Part shown: in pieces, positions 55,347 to 64,000 of the stretch
Layout: each line of letters begins with the position of its first letter
Numbering within the stretch: the first letter of the stretch is position 1
From: Litoditis marina
Lineage: Eukaryota > Nematoda > Chromadorea > Rhabditida > Rhabditidae
Length of the DNA: 64,000 nt
Direction of reading: 5' to 3'
Assembly (NCBI GenBank): GCA_964036275.1
Contig: OZ038437.1
Location: 14,354,090-14,418,089, forward strand
Program-made: the position numbers and the translations under genes
The notes under the pieces: model-generated
Databases searched by the model: none
The model's input: the letters and a program-made list of their open reading frames with translations, nothing else
What the model was told of the DNA's origin: nothing

Positions 55347-58300
55347 ATGAACGAAATTGATCGATTCTGCATTCACTGTAAAGAACCATGTTATGGAAAA
55401 CGAGGAGTAGATGAACATTGTGAGTTTTATATTTCTTCCAACAGACAGTCAAAACTCTTCTATTCTCTATTGGATTGATGAAATTATTCAGAGAGCCCTG
55501 GGTCTATTTTATCACCCTTCTTCGTTCTGTGTTTTTCAATGTCGTGATTACCTCCCCCCCACACCTTAGCTGTAATCTGACATTTTAGTTACTAATAGTA
55601 ACAGACGTTTACAATTTTTGGACGAATCTCTAAATTCTGGGTGACAGAATGAAAAATGGTGTGAATATGAATTTTTTTGGGTGATCAAAACGGAATTTTT
55701 TTTTCAAAATCTAGATAATCACCCAATTTCGACGAATTTTCGGAGTTTTTCATGAATTTTGGGTGATCAAAGTTCAGACATCTTCTAGAGCTGTATACAT
55801 CTGGTTACTATGTCTGTGTTGTTTCAGGGGATTGCTATCACGAAGATTCATCCAGTTGGGTTGGGCGATGGTTTTACTACCACAATCGCTGTCACGCGGA
55901 GTATGGAAAAAGAGTCAAATACACTTCAGAGGGTTGGTTTCCTTGTTGTGTATGCCATGTATATTTGTGTAAGGAGGCTCTCTATCCCTCAATCTCTCTC
56001 TCTCTCTCAATCTCTCTCTTTCTCTCTTTTTCTGGAAAATGTTACCTTACATTAAACTTTACATTACCAAACCTTACATCAGTACCTTAACAATAGTTTC
56101 CATTTTCTAGAACACACAAACAACGACGCTTTTACAAACCTTTCAAATGGACATGTCTTAGATGTTATTTTCAGCCGACCAGCAGCTGCAGTGGGAAAAG
56201 GAAAAGGAAGAGTTGCTGGAAAAGCACGAGGTATAGTTCAAGTTCACACCGTTTTCTAGTATGAAATGGGAAAACCATACAGCCGCCAGATTTAGGCGGT
56301 TTACGTATACAACCAAAATGCAACCGGGTTGCATATGTAAAGAAAAAATGCTTCCGGTTGTTTTTCAAATGCAACCAAACATTCAATTTTTGAACATTTT
56401 CCTGTTTTTAACGCAATTTGGTTGCTTTGGTTGCATTTGGAAAAGAACCGAACTTTCTTTACACATGCAACCCGGCTGCTTGTGTAATTGGCCCGAGATT
56501 TATGCGAACTTCTGGGTGATGAAAACATAATTAGCAAAAATGTGCTTTAGATAATAAATAAGGACCTAAGCTCATACACTCACAATCCCTCGCATTAGCC
56601 GGTGGGACCTTTTTGCCAGAAAGAAGGGGGTCCCAGTAGTTTATAATATCTAAACGTTTTTAAAATCTTCGTTTAATGTGTTTTCAATGCGATGCGAGAG
56701 GGGTGAGGGGTCCCGGATCGAAATGGTAAGAGGGGTCCCGGTTTTTTTTTGGAGTGAGTCCAGGGACCAGCGTCCAGCCTATTGTGAGTGTATGCCTAAG
56801 CTACGTTTTTGGCTCTGGTTTCGGGCGAGTATAAGATTCGATGTCGATATCAGCAAGTAGTTGAGCTTATTTATCGTGTTTCTGTATAATTTCAATTTCC
56901 TAGTGTTTCTCATAATTTTATTATCTTTCTGGAACCAAAGGACGCCCACGCTTACAAAGTATTGAATCAGGGTTACTGTGTTACTGATTCTTCAAAAACA
57001 TTCGAAATATTTTAGAACCGGAATTGTATTTTGTATTTCTACTCAATCAACGTTTTAGTAGTTTCTTATTTCAGATGGAAGTTGAGTTCTACAGAAAGAT
57101 GCTAGACTATATGAAGATGGAACGAGATGCGGATAGAAAGGAGTTTATGGATGCGGTTGGTTTTTACCGTCTGTTTTTCTGGAACTAGATTACAGGGAGA
57201 TATTCGTTGTAGTTTGTAGTTTGATCTCATTTCACGTTATAATTTACGAATCACTACCGAAAAACAGCGGTATCAAACTATAAAACAAACACGTCGAGAT
57301 AGGGCACCATCGTATAGCGCCTACACGACACTTATATCAAGCCCATACCCGTATAGACCGTTAGAGCTTGCTCAAACAGTAGGCGAATTGGTTGTGCACA
57401 GAAAAATTTATAGTTCATTACTGTGATTTTCATCAATTTTTGGTTTCATGTCTGCCAGTTTTGTATCAAATTTGCTGGTTTTCAACTCGCGAGCCGTACT
57501 TTTCATGAAAACCCCCCCCCCCCCCCCCCCCTCCTCATATAATAAGAGGCCTTGGCGGTGTATGCTACAAATTGATTATTTGCCAGATTGTGGAGAAAAT
57601 GGAACAGATTGAGCTGGGACGCGATGAAAAGGCGAACAGAGATCACTCGAATTTTCATGAAAAGATCAATTCGACTGAAGACATGGTGAGGCTGTAACAA
57701 GGTATTCAAGTGCGGTTTTCTCGAAATTTCGGGTTTTCGGTCCTGGGGCCACAAAGTGTTCAGTAAAGGTTTTCCCTGTGGACAATCATAATATGCACAA
57801 GCAAGGTCATTAATGATTGAAAAATGGTTGAAAAACCACCATACGTTTTGTTCTGATACTAATGATATATTTGTATTGTAAAACTGTCGGTTTTGTGCTA
57901 AAAAGTATTAAAGTTCAATGTTGTCCAGATTATCGCAAGAATGGAGCAAATTGAGTTGAAACGCGAGGAAAAGATGGAGAAAATTCGAAAGGAAGTGGTC
58001 TCCAGTGTCTCATCATTGATCAATATGAATCAGGTAAAGGTTTAGTCTTTTTCGGGATTGCTGAATGTTAAAATGGTTGTCGACCATCGAAAGAGTGGTC
58101 TAGTATATTCTGCAATTTTTGGGCTCTCAGATGTAGTATTTTGAGAAAAACGATGAAATTTTCCGAGAGGTGCTTAAATTTTTCAGTTGAAGTTGAAAAG
58201 ATGTTTTTCAACCGAGATTCTTGATGATGAAGTTGTTGTAATCAGCGTGATTTATCTCAATTATAATATATTATACTGTATACAGTCATGGATTCAGTTT

Positions 58301-58411
58301 TTGCAGGAAGGAATTCTGAAACCAGAGCTGGAAAACATTCAATTTGCACAGTCGACTGGTGCGAAAGAGGTTGCAAAGGAGGCTGGAGCTGTCAATAGAA
58401 AGGTACTGTAG
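55347..58411 (+). CDS. Unit H: finger/coiled-coil paralogue sharing introns with unit A, 207 aa
   Basis: Exons: 55347-55419, 55828-55932, 56175-56230, 57075-57155, 57587-57685, 57929-58033, 58307-58411; 624 nt, in frame, stop TAG. Finger: C8, C11, C15 and H43, C46, H47. Exon 3 is short and lacks the VPYE motif (ADQQLQWEKEKEELLEKHE). Exon 4 (MEVEFYRKMLDYMKMERD), exon 5 (IVEKMEQIELGRDEK) and exon 6 (IIARMEQIELKREEKMEK) are nearly identical to unit A exons 4, 8 and 9, and the flanking introns align too, but A exons 5-7 have no equivalent. In exon 6 a GAA to GTA change creates a GTAAAG donor six bases upstream of the A-type donor. The last exon (EGILKPELENIQFAQSTG) is different from that of A. 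Front half resembles G, back half A: a possible chimera. Confidence 0.8.
56286..56503. repeat. GCAACC element, copy 2, with visible empty site
   Basis: Begins GGCGGTTTACGTATACAACC after a short CCGCCAGATTT and ends GCTTGTGTAATTGGCC. In the duplicated intron of unit A (23125-23145) the flanks AACCAT and CGAGATTTATGCG are almost joined, so this insertion postdates the A/H duplication. Confidence 0.8.
57505..57533 (+). repeat. Poly-C tract
   Basis: About 23 C in a run followed by CTCCTCATATAATAAGAGG, where unit A has AATCCCCCTCCCTCATATAA. It is an expansion of an ancestral C-rich patch in the intron; length may be unreliable in sequencing. Confidence 0.85.
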
Positions 58412-58799
58412 AAGTAGAGTATTTTTTATTACATTGTAGCGTATTCAAACGTATGTAATAGAGTATTATAACACTAATTTTCTCTTTTTTCAAGTCCAGG
58501 CAAATATTGTTTTGTCTATTTCCCTGCTGTTTTTAAACCGTAAGCAGAATGAATATTAATTCCGTTTCTGCAGTCTGTAACTCGTCACACAAAAAGACGT
58601 CAAATATGGAGATAGTTTTCGGATAAACGGAAAATCGTTCTGAAAGTATATAGTGAAAATAAATATAGATTTTCATTATGTCTACAAAATGGGGGGGGGG
58701 TGATAGTAGAAACCCGAAACTGATGAAGAATCGCCTCCCCACTCAACCCAATCCTGCAGTAAATGAGTTCGGTGGAAATCGCGTATTTTGTACCATTTA

Positions 58800-59950
58800 T
58801 TTACAGTCTTCGGTCTTCCTGCCTCGCTTTCCCTAATTTGTGACCACAAAGATCATCGCAACCAATTGAGCCAGTGTTTTGTTTTGTTTTACCTCATTTA
58901 ACTTGTTTCACTTGTTTTGCCCGTTAGTTTTATCCCTACTTTTCTTACTTTCATAGTTTAACGTGTAAACTGTATTAAGTGTTGTTTTACATTGCCTTAT
59001 TTACAAATGATTTCCGGTTAGTTTCATTTTCGACACGTAATCGTTTTCCAGTCGGTTTTTCTGTTCGTACATATTGACAAATATTAGATTTTCATCTCAT
59101 TGTTGTACTTTTGCCTTTTCATTCATTGTAACCTTTTGTTACCTGACACTACTTCTACAACACAAACTGCTGTTTTTAATTCATCTGTGTGAATATTTCG
59201 CAACCTATTGGGTTCATCTTTTTTATTTTCTTCATCAAATGATTACTTAGTATTATTATTTTACATAAATGTTGACTTCACTTTCGATTTAAGGCTTAGG
59301 CTTAGGCAAACCACCGTTCCTAGGGTTTTTCCGGCAATCCATGGTAAGGATTCACACAGACAAATAAAAACAGCAGTTTGTGTTGTGGCCGTAAGGCCGT
59401 GTCCTATTGTTCAACGCTTTTTTTAGGAGAACTTGTAAAGTTGTCTTTTATTGTTTATTCTTTTCCAATGTTTTGGTCTCGATTTGTCTTGATTTGTCGT
59501 GTTTTATGTATCTACACTTTTTCCCCTTTGTCTAAGTTTCACGTACATAGTTCATCCGTGTTTTTGTAATTTGTTCGCCTCTCAGCAATTTTTATTCAGC
59601 TTCTCTCAATATCTCTAGTTTTGCGTTTCTGTTGTTCAATTAATCTGTTTTTCCACTTCACCAGTTCAGTTTACCTACCTCCTGTCACGCTTTTTCACGG
59701 TTGAAATTGCTAACTTGGTCACATCTGCATGTTGTATATTTCCTATTTCTGTTTCCCTTATTTTGACACTAGAAGACATTATTACCTTGATTCATCTCTC
59801 ACACTTTGTTTATCAATTGAAATTGTTATCTGATCACGTAGTTTTCCCAACTTCCGTCTCTATTCTGAACAATTATCGAATAAATATTCAAAAATATTTT
59901 TATGATTCTAATTTATCGGTTGATTTAACCTTGCTATTACTGTGAAAATG
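58800..59950 (+). other. Conserved 3' trailer of unit H
   Basis: TTATTTACAAATGATTTCCGG, TTTCGACACGTAATCG, then near the end ACAATTATCGAATAAATATTC and GGTTGATTTAACCTTGC; same order as the E and F trailers. The open frames in it have no coding character. Confidence 0.5.
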
Positions 59951-60009
59951 ACCTCAGTTTAATGAAGTGAGTATTACAAAGTTTGTACGGAAAGTTAATT
60001 CCAACGCTG

Positions 60010-60110
60010 GAGATCGGTGCACCCTGTGTTTAGCGGGCGTTCGTAATTACGGTGATAGCGGTGGAGCTTAATTGAGTCGGCCTATCTCACGCTGTCAATG
60101 TTTTTTAAAA
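60010..60110 (+). promoter_or_regulatory. Upstream block of the G/H/I subgroup, copy 3
   Basis: GGTGCACCCTGTGTTTAGCG, GCGTTCGTAATTACGG, GTGATAGCGGTGGAGC and ATTGAGTC, as at 53776 and 55025, but separated from unit I by an insertion of about 900 bp. Confidence 0.45.
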
Positions 60111-60112
60111 AT

Positions 60113-61022
60113 TGTTGTTATACCTCCGTATAACTACGGCATAACCAAAATTTCGAAAACATTTTGAGAGTAGAAAGCTTCAGAGTAGAAAGCTTCATTT
60201 GGACCAATAGTGCATGATAACAACACAATACAACACAAACCAACGACAAGCAGCGAAACAACTAAACATACATTGTACCCAAAAGAATTACAATGGTGAG
60301 CAATATATATACACGAGGGAAACATATGTGATTGAATGAAACTGATTCCGTGAAAAGATGAATGAGACGAAATTAAGTAAGAAAGGCAACTTACCCCTGA
60401 TGTTTGTTACGATTCAATATGTAGCCCTGTTACTCCTACTTTACCTTGTCGTTGGTTCACCTCGAATTATCGGTAGCCCCTGGGTCGCCACTAACCACAT
60501 GAAAGGACCCCAGCTGCAGTGCACCCTTCTGAATAGTTTGACGTGGTACAGCATCCGATTTTCCCGGCAACCCCAGGAACTTCCGAAAATCCGATCTCTG
60601 CCTCTTGATAAGCTCACACTTTGTTACAAACAAACAGATGCTTAGGGAAGACGGAAACATATTTTCTGATGCGTTAACTAATTACCGAACAGCCGGCTGT
60701 CACACCGAATGCCTAATTTACTGTCACACCTGTCACACCGGATGCCTAATTAATTAATTTACTAAATTATAACACTGGTAACAGATCCCTTGATGGCGAG
60801 CTTTTTCCCGGATGGTTTGCTCATACGCCCTCGAATCCCGCGGTTTGAACGAAGGGTGGGTGGGTGGGTTCAAACCGCACTATTAGAACCATAAAACTTG
60901 GATAAAGAAAAGCTCGCCAGAGCTCGCTTCTGATAAATTCGAAATGGTTTCGACCATTTATCAGGGTCTCGCTACGAGACTCATTTCAGCTTTGGCACTC
61001 TGCCAAAACTAATTCGAAATTC
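60113..61022. mobile_element. Insertion of about 900 bp, possibly a solo LTR
   Basis: In unit G the block AAATTGTTATCATGG is continuous with TTTGCATCTATCAAAG; in unit I the same two blocks are about 900 bp apart. The extra DNA can be read as TG...CA (TGTTATACCTCCG to GAAATTCCA), has TATATATAC at about 60303 and no coding domain. These fit a solo LTR, but the flanking duplication is not exact, so the class is a guess. Confidence 0.4.
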
Positions 61023-61736
61023 CAATTATGGTTCTTTAACAGTTTTGCATCTATTTAAGTCGTTGAACTATTGAATCTGTGTCAGTTCTATTTGCCTTCT
61101 CATGTTACAGTTTTCTCAGAAACTTTTGGGAGAAGTTTTGATTAATTTTCGTTAGAGGATATATAATCGCCGCTATTGCTGAATTTGTAGAGAATTGAGG
61201 AATAAAATTGTTTCTGATTGTTTTTCATTGAAGGCAAGCGATTAGCGGTCGACCCTGTATTCACTGTAAGGAGCCATGTTATGAAGGACAAGGAATCAAG
61301 CAACATTGTGAGTTTTTCTTCCTTTGTTTTATGTAAATTCAACTATGATAGAAGAATTGGGTTGTAAGTTGTAACTGATTCTCCTCAGTAGCAACACCTT
61401 ACACATGTCCTTCATTAGGGACACTAAAATAATTTCATGATGAGAAATGTCCCAATAATATCGGTATATGTTGTTAGTTGTTACATTAAATGGTAATCTA
61501 GTTTCGTAATAATTTAGTAGCAATCACAGTTTCTCAAATAGTGATAGTTTAGTGACGCATTGTTATAGTAATCATTACACATTTGGTGGTTGACTGTAAG
61601 GACTATTCTTTTTGTTTTCTATAGCAAGTTATCAGCGATTTTTCTATATGTGTCGCAGTTTCCATCAGATTTTCCATAGTTTATCAGGTATTCGTGCAGT
61701 AGATTGAAATTTGGCAGCTATTTGTGAATTATTGAG

Positions 61737-61928
61737 GCAACCAGAATGACTCATTCAAAAATAAAAACTCTTATTCAAAAACAAATCTCATTAAGTACAT
61801 GATTGAGAAAAGCAGAGATGAAAGTTCAAGTTTTTTGGCTTCTCCGAAATCTAGACTAAAAGTAAATGAATGAGTTTTAATTCTCAACGAGTTTTCCAGT
61901 AATGAGCTTTTATTTTGAATGAGTGTTC
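61737..61928. repeat. AAGTCATT MITE, copy 3 (diverged)
   Basis: AACCAGAATGACTCATTCAA at the left, AATGAGCTTTTATTTTGAAT and GAGTGTTCCCTG at the right. It directly abuts the GGCCGTAT element at 61929. Confidence 0.55.
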
Positions 61929-62178
61929 CCTGTGGCCGTATTTTTGTAAGCTCAAGTAGCCATGTAAGTTACATGGACAAATTTTGAATGGAAAATTAAT
62001 CACTTCTGCTACTCTTGATTCGACGGTTTCTTCGCCCATTTTCCAAGAACTGAATGGTACCATTGGAAACTAACGAAATACAGAAGGGTTATTGAAAACT
62101 GATACAGATAATACCTATTGAAAAATGGCTCATGTAACTTACATGGCTACTTGAGCTTACAAAATAAGGGCACTGGTG
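61929..62178. repeat. GGCCGTAT-ended MITE, long-stem type, copy 2
   Basis: CTGTGGCCGTATTTTTGTAA, then CTCAAGTAGCCATGTAAG at the left, and the complement CTTACATGGCTACTTGAG at the right. Same type as 1161-1400. Confidence 0.75.
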
Positions 62179-62359
62179 CCGATATTTAATGTGAGCGCGA
62201 CGAGACCATTGGTCGACCATTGCGTTCATACTATCACATTCGCTGTCTGGAGGAAGAAGTAAAGTATTTCGCAAGTTCTCCGACATTCCGCATTCAATAT
62301 GACAAGCAGGTCAACAAATCGGGGTGAGTTCTCTATGTAACCGGGTTTTTGCTAATACT

Positions 62360-62455
62360 TTTACTACGATAATACTAAAATACTACTACTAATAATACTA
62401 ATAATAACACTAATAATAATACCAGTAATACTAATACAATACTAATACGATAATA
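62360..62455 (+). repeat. AATACT simple repeat
   Basis: Irregular runs of AATACTAATA-type triplet and hexamer repeats. Confidence 0.8.
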
Positions 62456-62580
62456 CTTCTGAGAGACTTCTGAGGATTCGTGAGACTGCTAAGAACTTCT
62501 CAAGTACATAGTATGGTTTTTACCAGCAGTGAGCTATTTCAGCGAAAAACCCTTTACTTTCGATGCAGAATATGTGTTTG

Positions 62581-62704
62581 TTAAAGTAGGACGATTATGT
62601 GCTCCAATCTCAACGCTTCAGTCCTTCAAACTGCAATACATTTTTCAATTGCAGTTTAAAGGACCGTTGACACGAGATTGGTCCTCATAATCGTCCTACT
62701 TTAA
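62581..62704. repeat. Palindromic TTAA MITE, copy 10
   Basis: Complete: TTAAAGTAGGACGATTATGTGC at the left, CATAATCGTCCTACTTTAA at the right, TTAA at both outer ends. Confidence 0.85.
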
Positions 62705-62814
62705 GTACCATAACACAAAGTGAAAAATAGTTATCATTGTGAAATGATGAGGAACAGATTAACTTAGAAAATATTTTCTGTTTTCTGTTACACTTTCTAT
62801 TGTTTAATTTTCAG

Positions 62815-63110
62815 ATGACTTCTGACTGACTCCAGACAATCTTCAAATGACAGCCCGTCGTCATTGTTATTCTACCTTCATGTTCTTCTAATTTTAGATT
62901 TATTCAGTAATTCGTTTGTTCTCCAATGTTTTTCTTGCAACAAAACATTGTTCTTATTTCCCTATTTGTTCTGTATAACATTTTGTACAACAATTGATCT
63001 CTGAATTACTTTGTTGTACAATTGTTGAAAAAATAAATGTACCTATCCATCGTATTTATACATAATGTTCATCGGTTGAAAACCGAACCATGGTATTTCA
63101 AACCGGAAAC
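62815..63110 (+). other. Conserved 3' trailer of unit I
   Basis: After acceptor TTTTCAG ending 62814: ATGACTTCTGACTGACTCC, very close to the unit C trailer, then AATAAATGTACCTATCC near 63031 and GGTTGAAAACCGAACCATGG. Confidence 0.5.
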
Positions 63111-63665
63111 TTTACCAACGATTTGTGAAGTCGTTTACAACTTGTGAATTGTTGATCAGGTCGCCAAGAAAGAAAAATATTCTGTAATCTCGCATCTTTA
63201 ATTATCTTATCTCTAATCCTTTACTCGTCTTTAACTATCCTCCAAATTTTGTGGTTGGGTTCCTTGGTGACTATAATAATCTCCACTTTGCTATTCTGCC
63301 ACTGTCACTCTAACTTAACGAATTCTGCATATAGCTATAGCCTGTGTTCGAGTAACCTGGCCGTACTGTTGTTGGGTTTTCATTTCAAGAATGGTATTTG
63401 GTTTGCGGTTCAGGCCAACGTACAAAATGTTAACAAAACCAGTTAGCTTCACAATTGGTCTCTACTTGAATTGCATTTCCACACTTTTGTAACTCCTTTC
63501 TCATTAACTTATATAACTGAGAGAAGGAGTGGTTATTAAGGTCCACTGTTCACTGGTTCCTAGCCATTTATTACCAGCGGGCTGGTAATATTAGTCTTCT
63601 TTGAAAAGTAAGTAACCGGGTCGCTTTTTTCGGTCGTATTCATCCCGGTTAGTGTGATTGGCTTA

Positions 63666-63672
63666 TTTTCAG
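63666..63672 (+). promoter_or_regulatory. Probable 5' splice acceptor of unit J
   Basis: TTTTCAG, 26 nt before ATG 63699, the same distance as in units B, C and F. Confidence 0.45.
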
Positions 63673-63698
63673 TAGTTTTCTTCAATTTCGAAGGTGCC

Positions 63699-64000
63699 AT
63701 GGCTGAAGCTCTTCTTTCAGTCTGCATGTACTGCAGCAAAGTGTGTCACGGGAATGGATATGAAAGCAGGGGTCAGTTGCAATTTCTCAGGCGACATTTG
63801 GGAGAAATTGTACAATTGCCCCCCCCCCCCCCTCACCTTAAGTTCCCCCCCCCCCGTAGTACTATCACCCCCCCCTCCCAATAGGATTCCCTATAGAGAG
63901 GGAGGGGGGTCATTGTGAATGGGGGGTAATTGTACAATGTCGACGTTTAACAATCACCACCCACAATACGAAATGGGGGCAATGGCAATAGTACAACCCC
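63699..64000 (+). CDS. Unit J: first exon of another finger paralogue, runs off the window
   Basis: Exon 1 is 63699-63771: MAEALLSVCMYCSKVCHGNG gives C9, C12 and C16, the C-x2-C-x3-C of the family, followed by GYESR and a donor G/GTCAGT in the usual phase 1. The rest of the gene is expected beyond the right edge. The intron begins with a C-rich palindrome (63800-63990). It shows that the cluster continues to the right. Confidence 0.7.
63800..63990. repeat. C-rich palindromic element at the window edge
   Basis: GAAATTGTACAATTGCCCCC at the left and GGGGGGTAATTGTACAATGT at the right, with runs of C and G between. Hairpin; may continue past the edge. Confidence 0.6.

Larger units (their letters stand above)
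61241..62330 (+). pseudogene. Unit I: paralogue with lost start codon and decayed body
   Basis: Exon 1 (61241-61307) is closely similar to unit G exon 1 (SGRPCIHCKEPCYEGQGI) with all three cysteines, but the ATG of G is ATT here and an in-frame TGA lies 12 bases upstream. The donor GTGAG is intact. A finger-exon-2-like block is at 62211-62330 (RSYYHIRCLEEEVKYFASSP): it keeps H-x2-C but the following H is L, and its 5' part abuts a MITE (61929-62178) and is out of phase. A second weak match, YQRFFYMCRSFHQIF at about 61630, has lost the H-x2-C pattern. No linker or coil exon follows. A trailer is kept at 62815. Confidence 0.72.

Noticed and set aside
59208..59945. Several hydrophobic short frames after unit H
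   Set aside because: They fall in the conserved T-rich 3' trailer; T-rich DNA gives Phe/Leu/Ser-rich frames without selection.
60358..60645. 95-residue frame with a hydrophobic N-terminus
   Set aside because: Lies in the 900-bp insertion; a short hydrophobic run is not enough to call a secreted or membrane protein and there is no exon context.

Overview
The window looks like nuclear DNA of a Caenorhabditis-type nematode. It is AT-rich and unmethylated-looking, genes are split by short introns ending in TTTTCAG or TTTCCAG, there is a nematode-type seven-transmembrane chemoreceptor, an RTE-clade LINE, and a dense population of palindromic miniature elements. No bacterial-style operons, rRNA or CRISPR arrays are present. 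Genus-level placement is an inference; no species is claimed.

Layout. 1-11.8 kb is gene-poor repeat DNA: tRNA-like SINE-type repeats, palindromic MITEs and, at 2001-7039, a 5 kb inverted repeat built from about 13 nearly identical 376-bp units. 11.87-14.71 kb (minus) is an intact RTE-type LINE ORF (948 aa). 14.8-17.5 kb is repeat DNA. 17.56-21.39 kb (plus) is a seven-exon chemoreceptor gene of the str superfamily, Srh-like. From 22.1 kb to the right edge every coding signal belongs to one tandem family of plus-strand paralogues, here called units A to J.

The family. The complete form has a short N-terminal finger split over two exons (C-x2-C-x3-C then H-x2-C-H, spacing C-x2-C-x21-31-H-x2-C, like half of a LIM finger), a linker exon with a VPYE motif and an acidic/basic helix, then a variable run of phase-0 coiled-coil exons with a repeated start (I/V)(I/M)xxMEQ(I/L)E. 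I do not recognise it as a named family. A (311 aa), C (256 aa), F (176 aa) and H (207 aa) are intact by my splicing; J starts and leaves the window; B, D, E, G and I are partial or broken by deletion, transposon insertion or start-codon loss. Most units also share a T-rich 3' trailer, A, B, C and I with a spliced 3' UTR junction, and A, B, C, F and J share a TTTTCAG acceptor about 22-26 nt before the ATG.

Together, the cluster reads as a gene family in active birth and death: whole-unit duplication (A and H share introns), exon gain and loss, promoter duplication (G, H, I), and insertion of at least a dozen MITE families into introns, one of them (hAT-like, 8-bp target duplication) directly into a coding exon of B. 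All exon borders are by eye; no search or alignment software was used.
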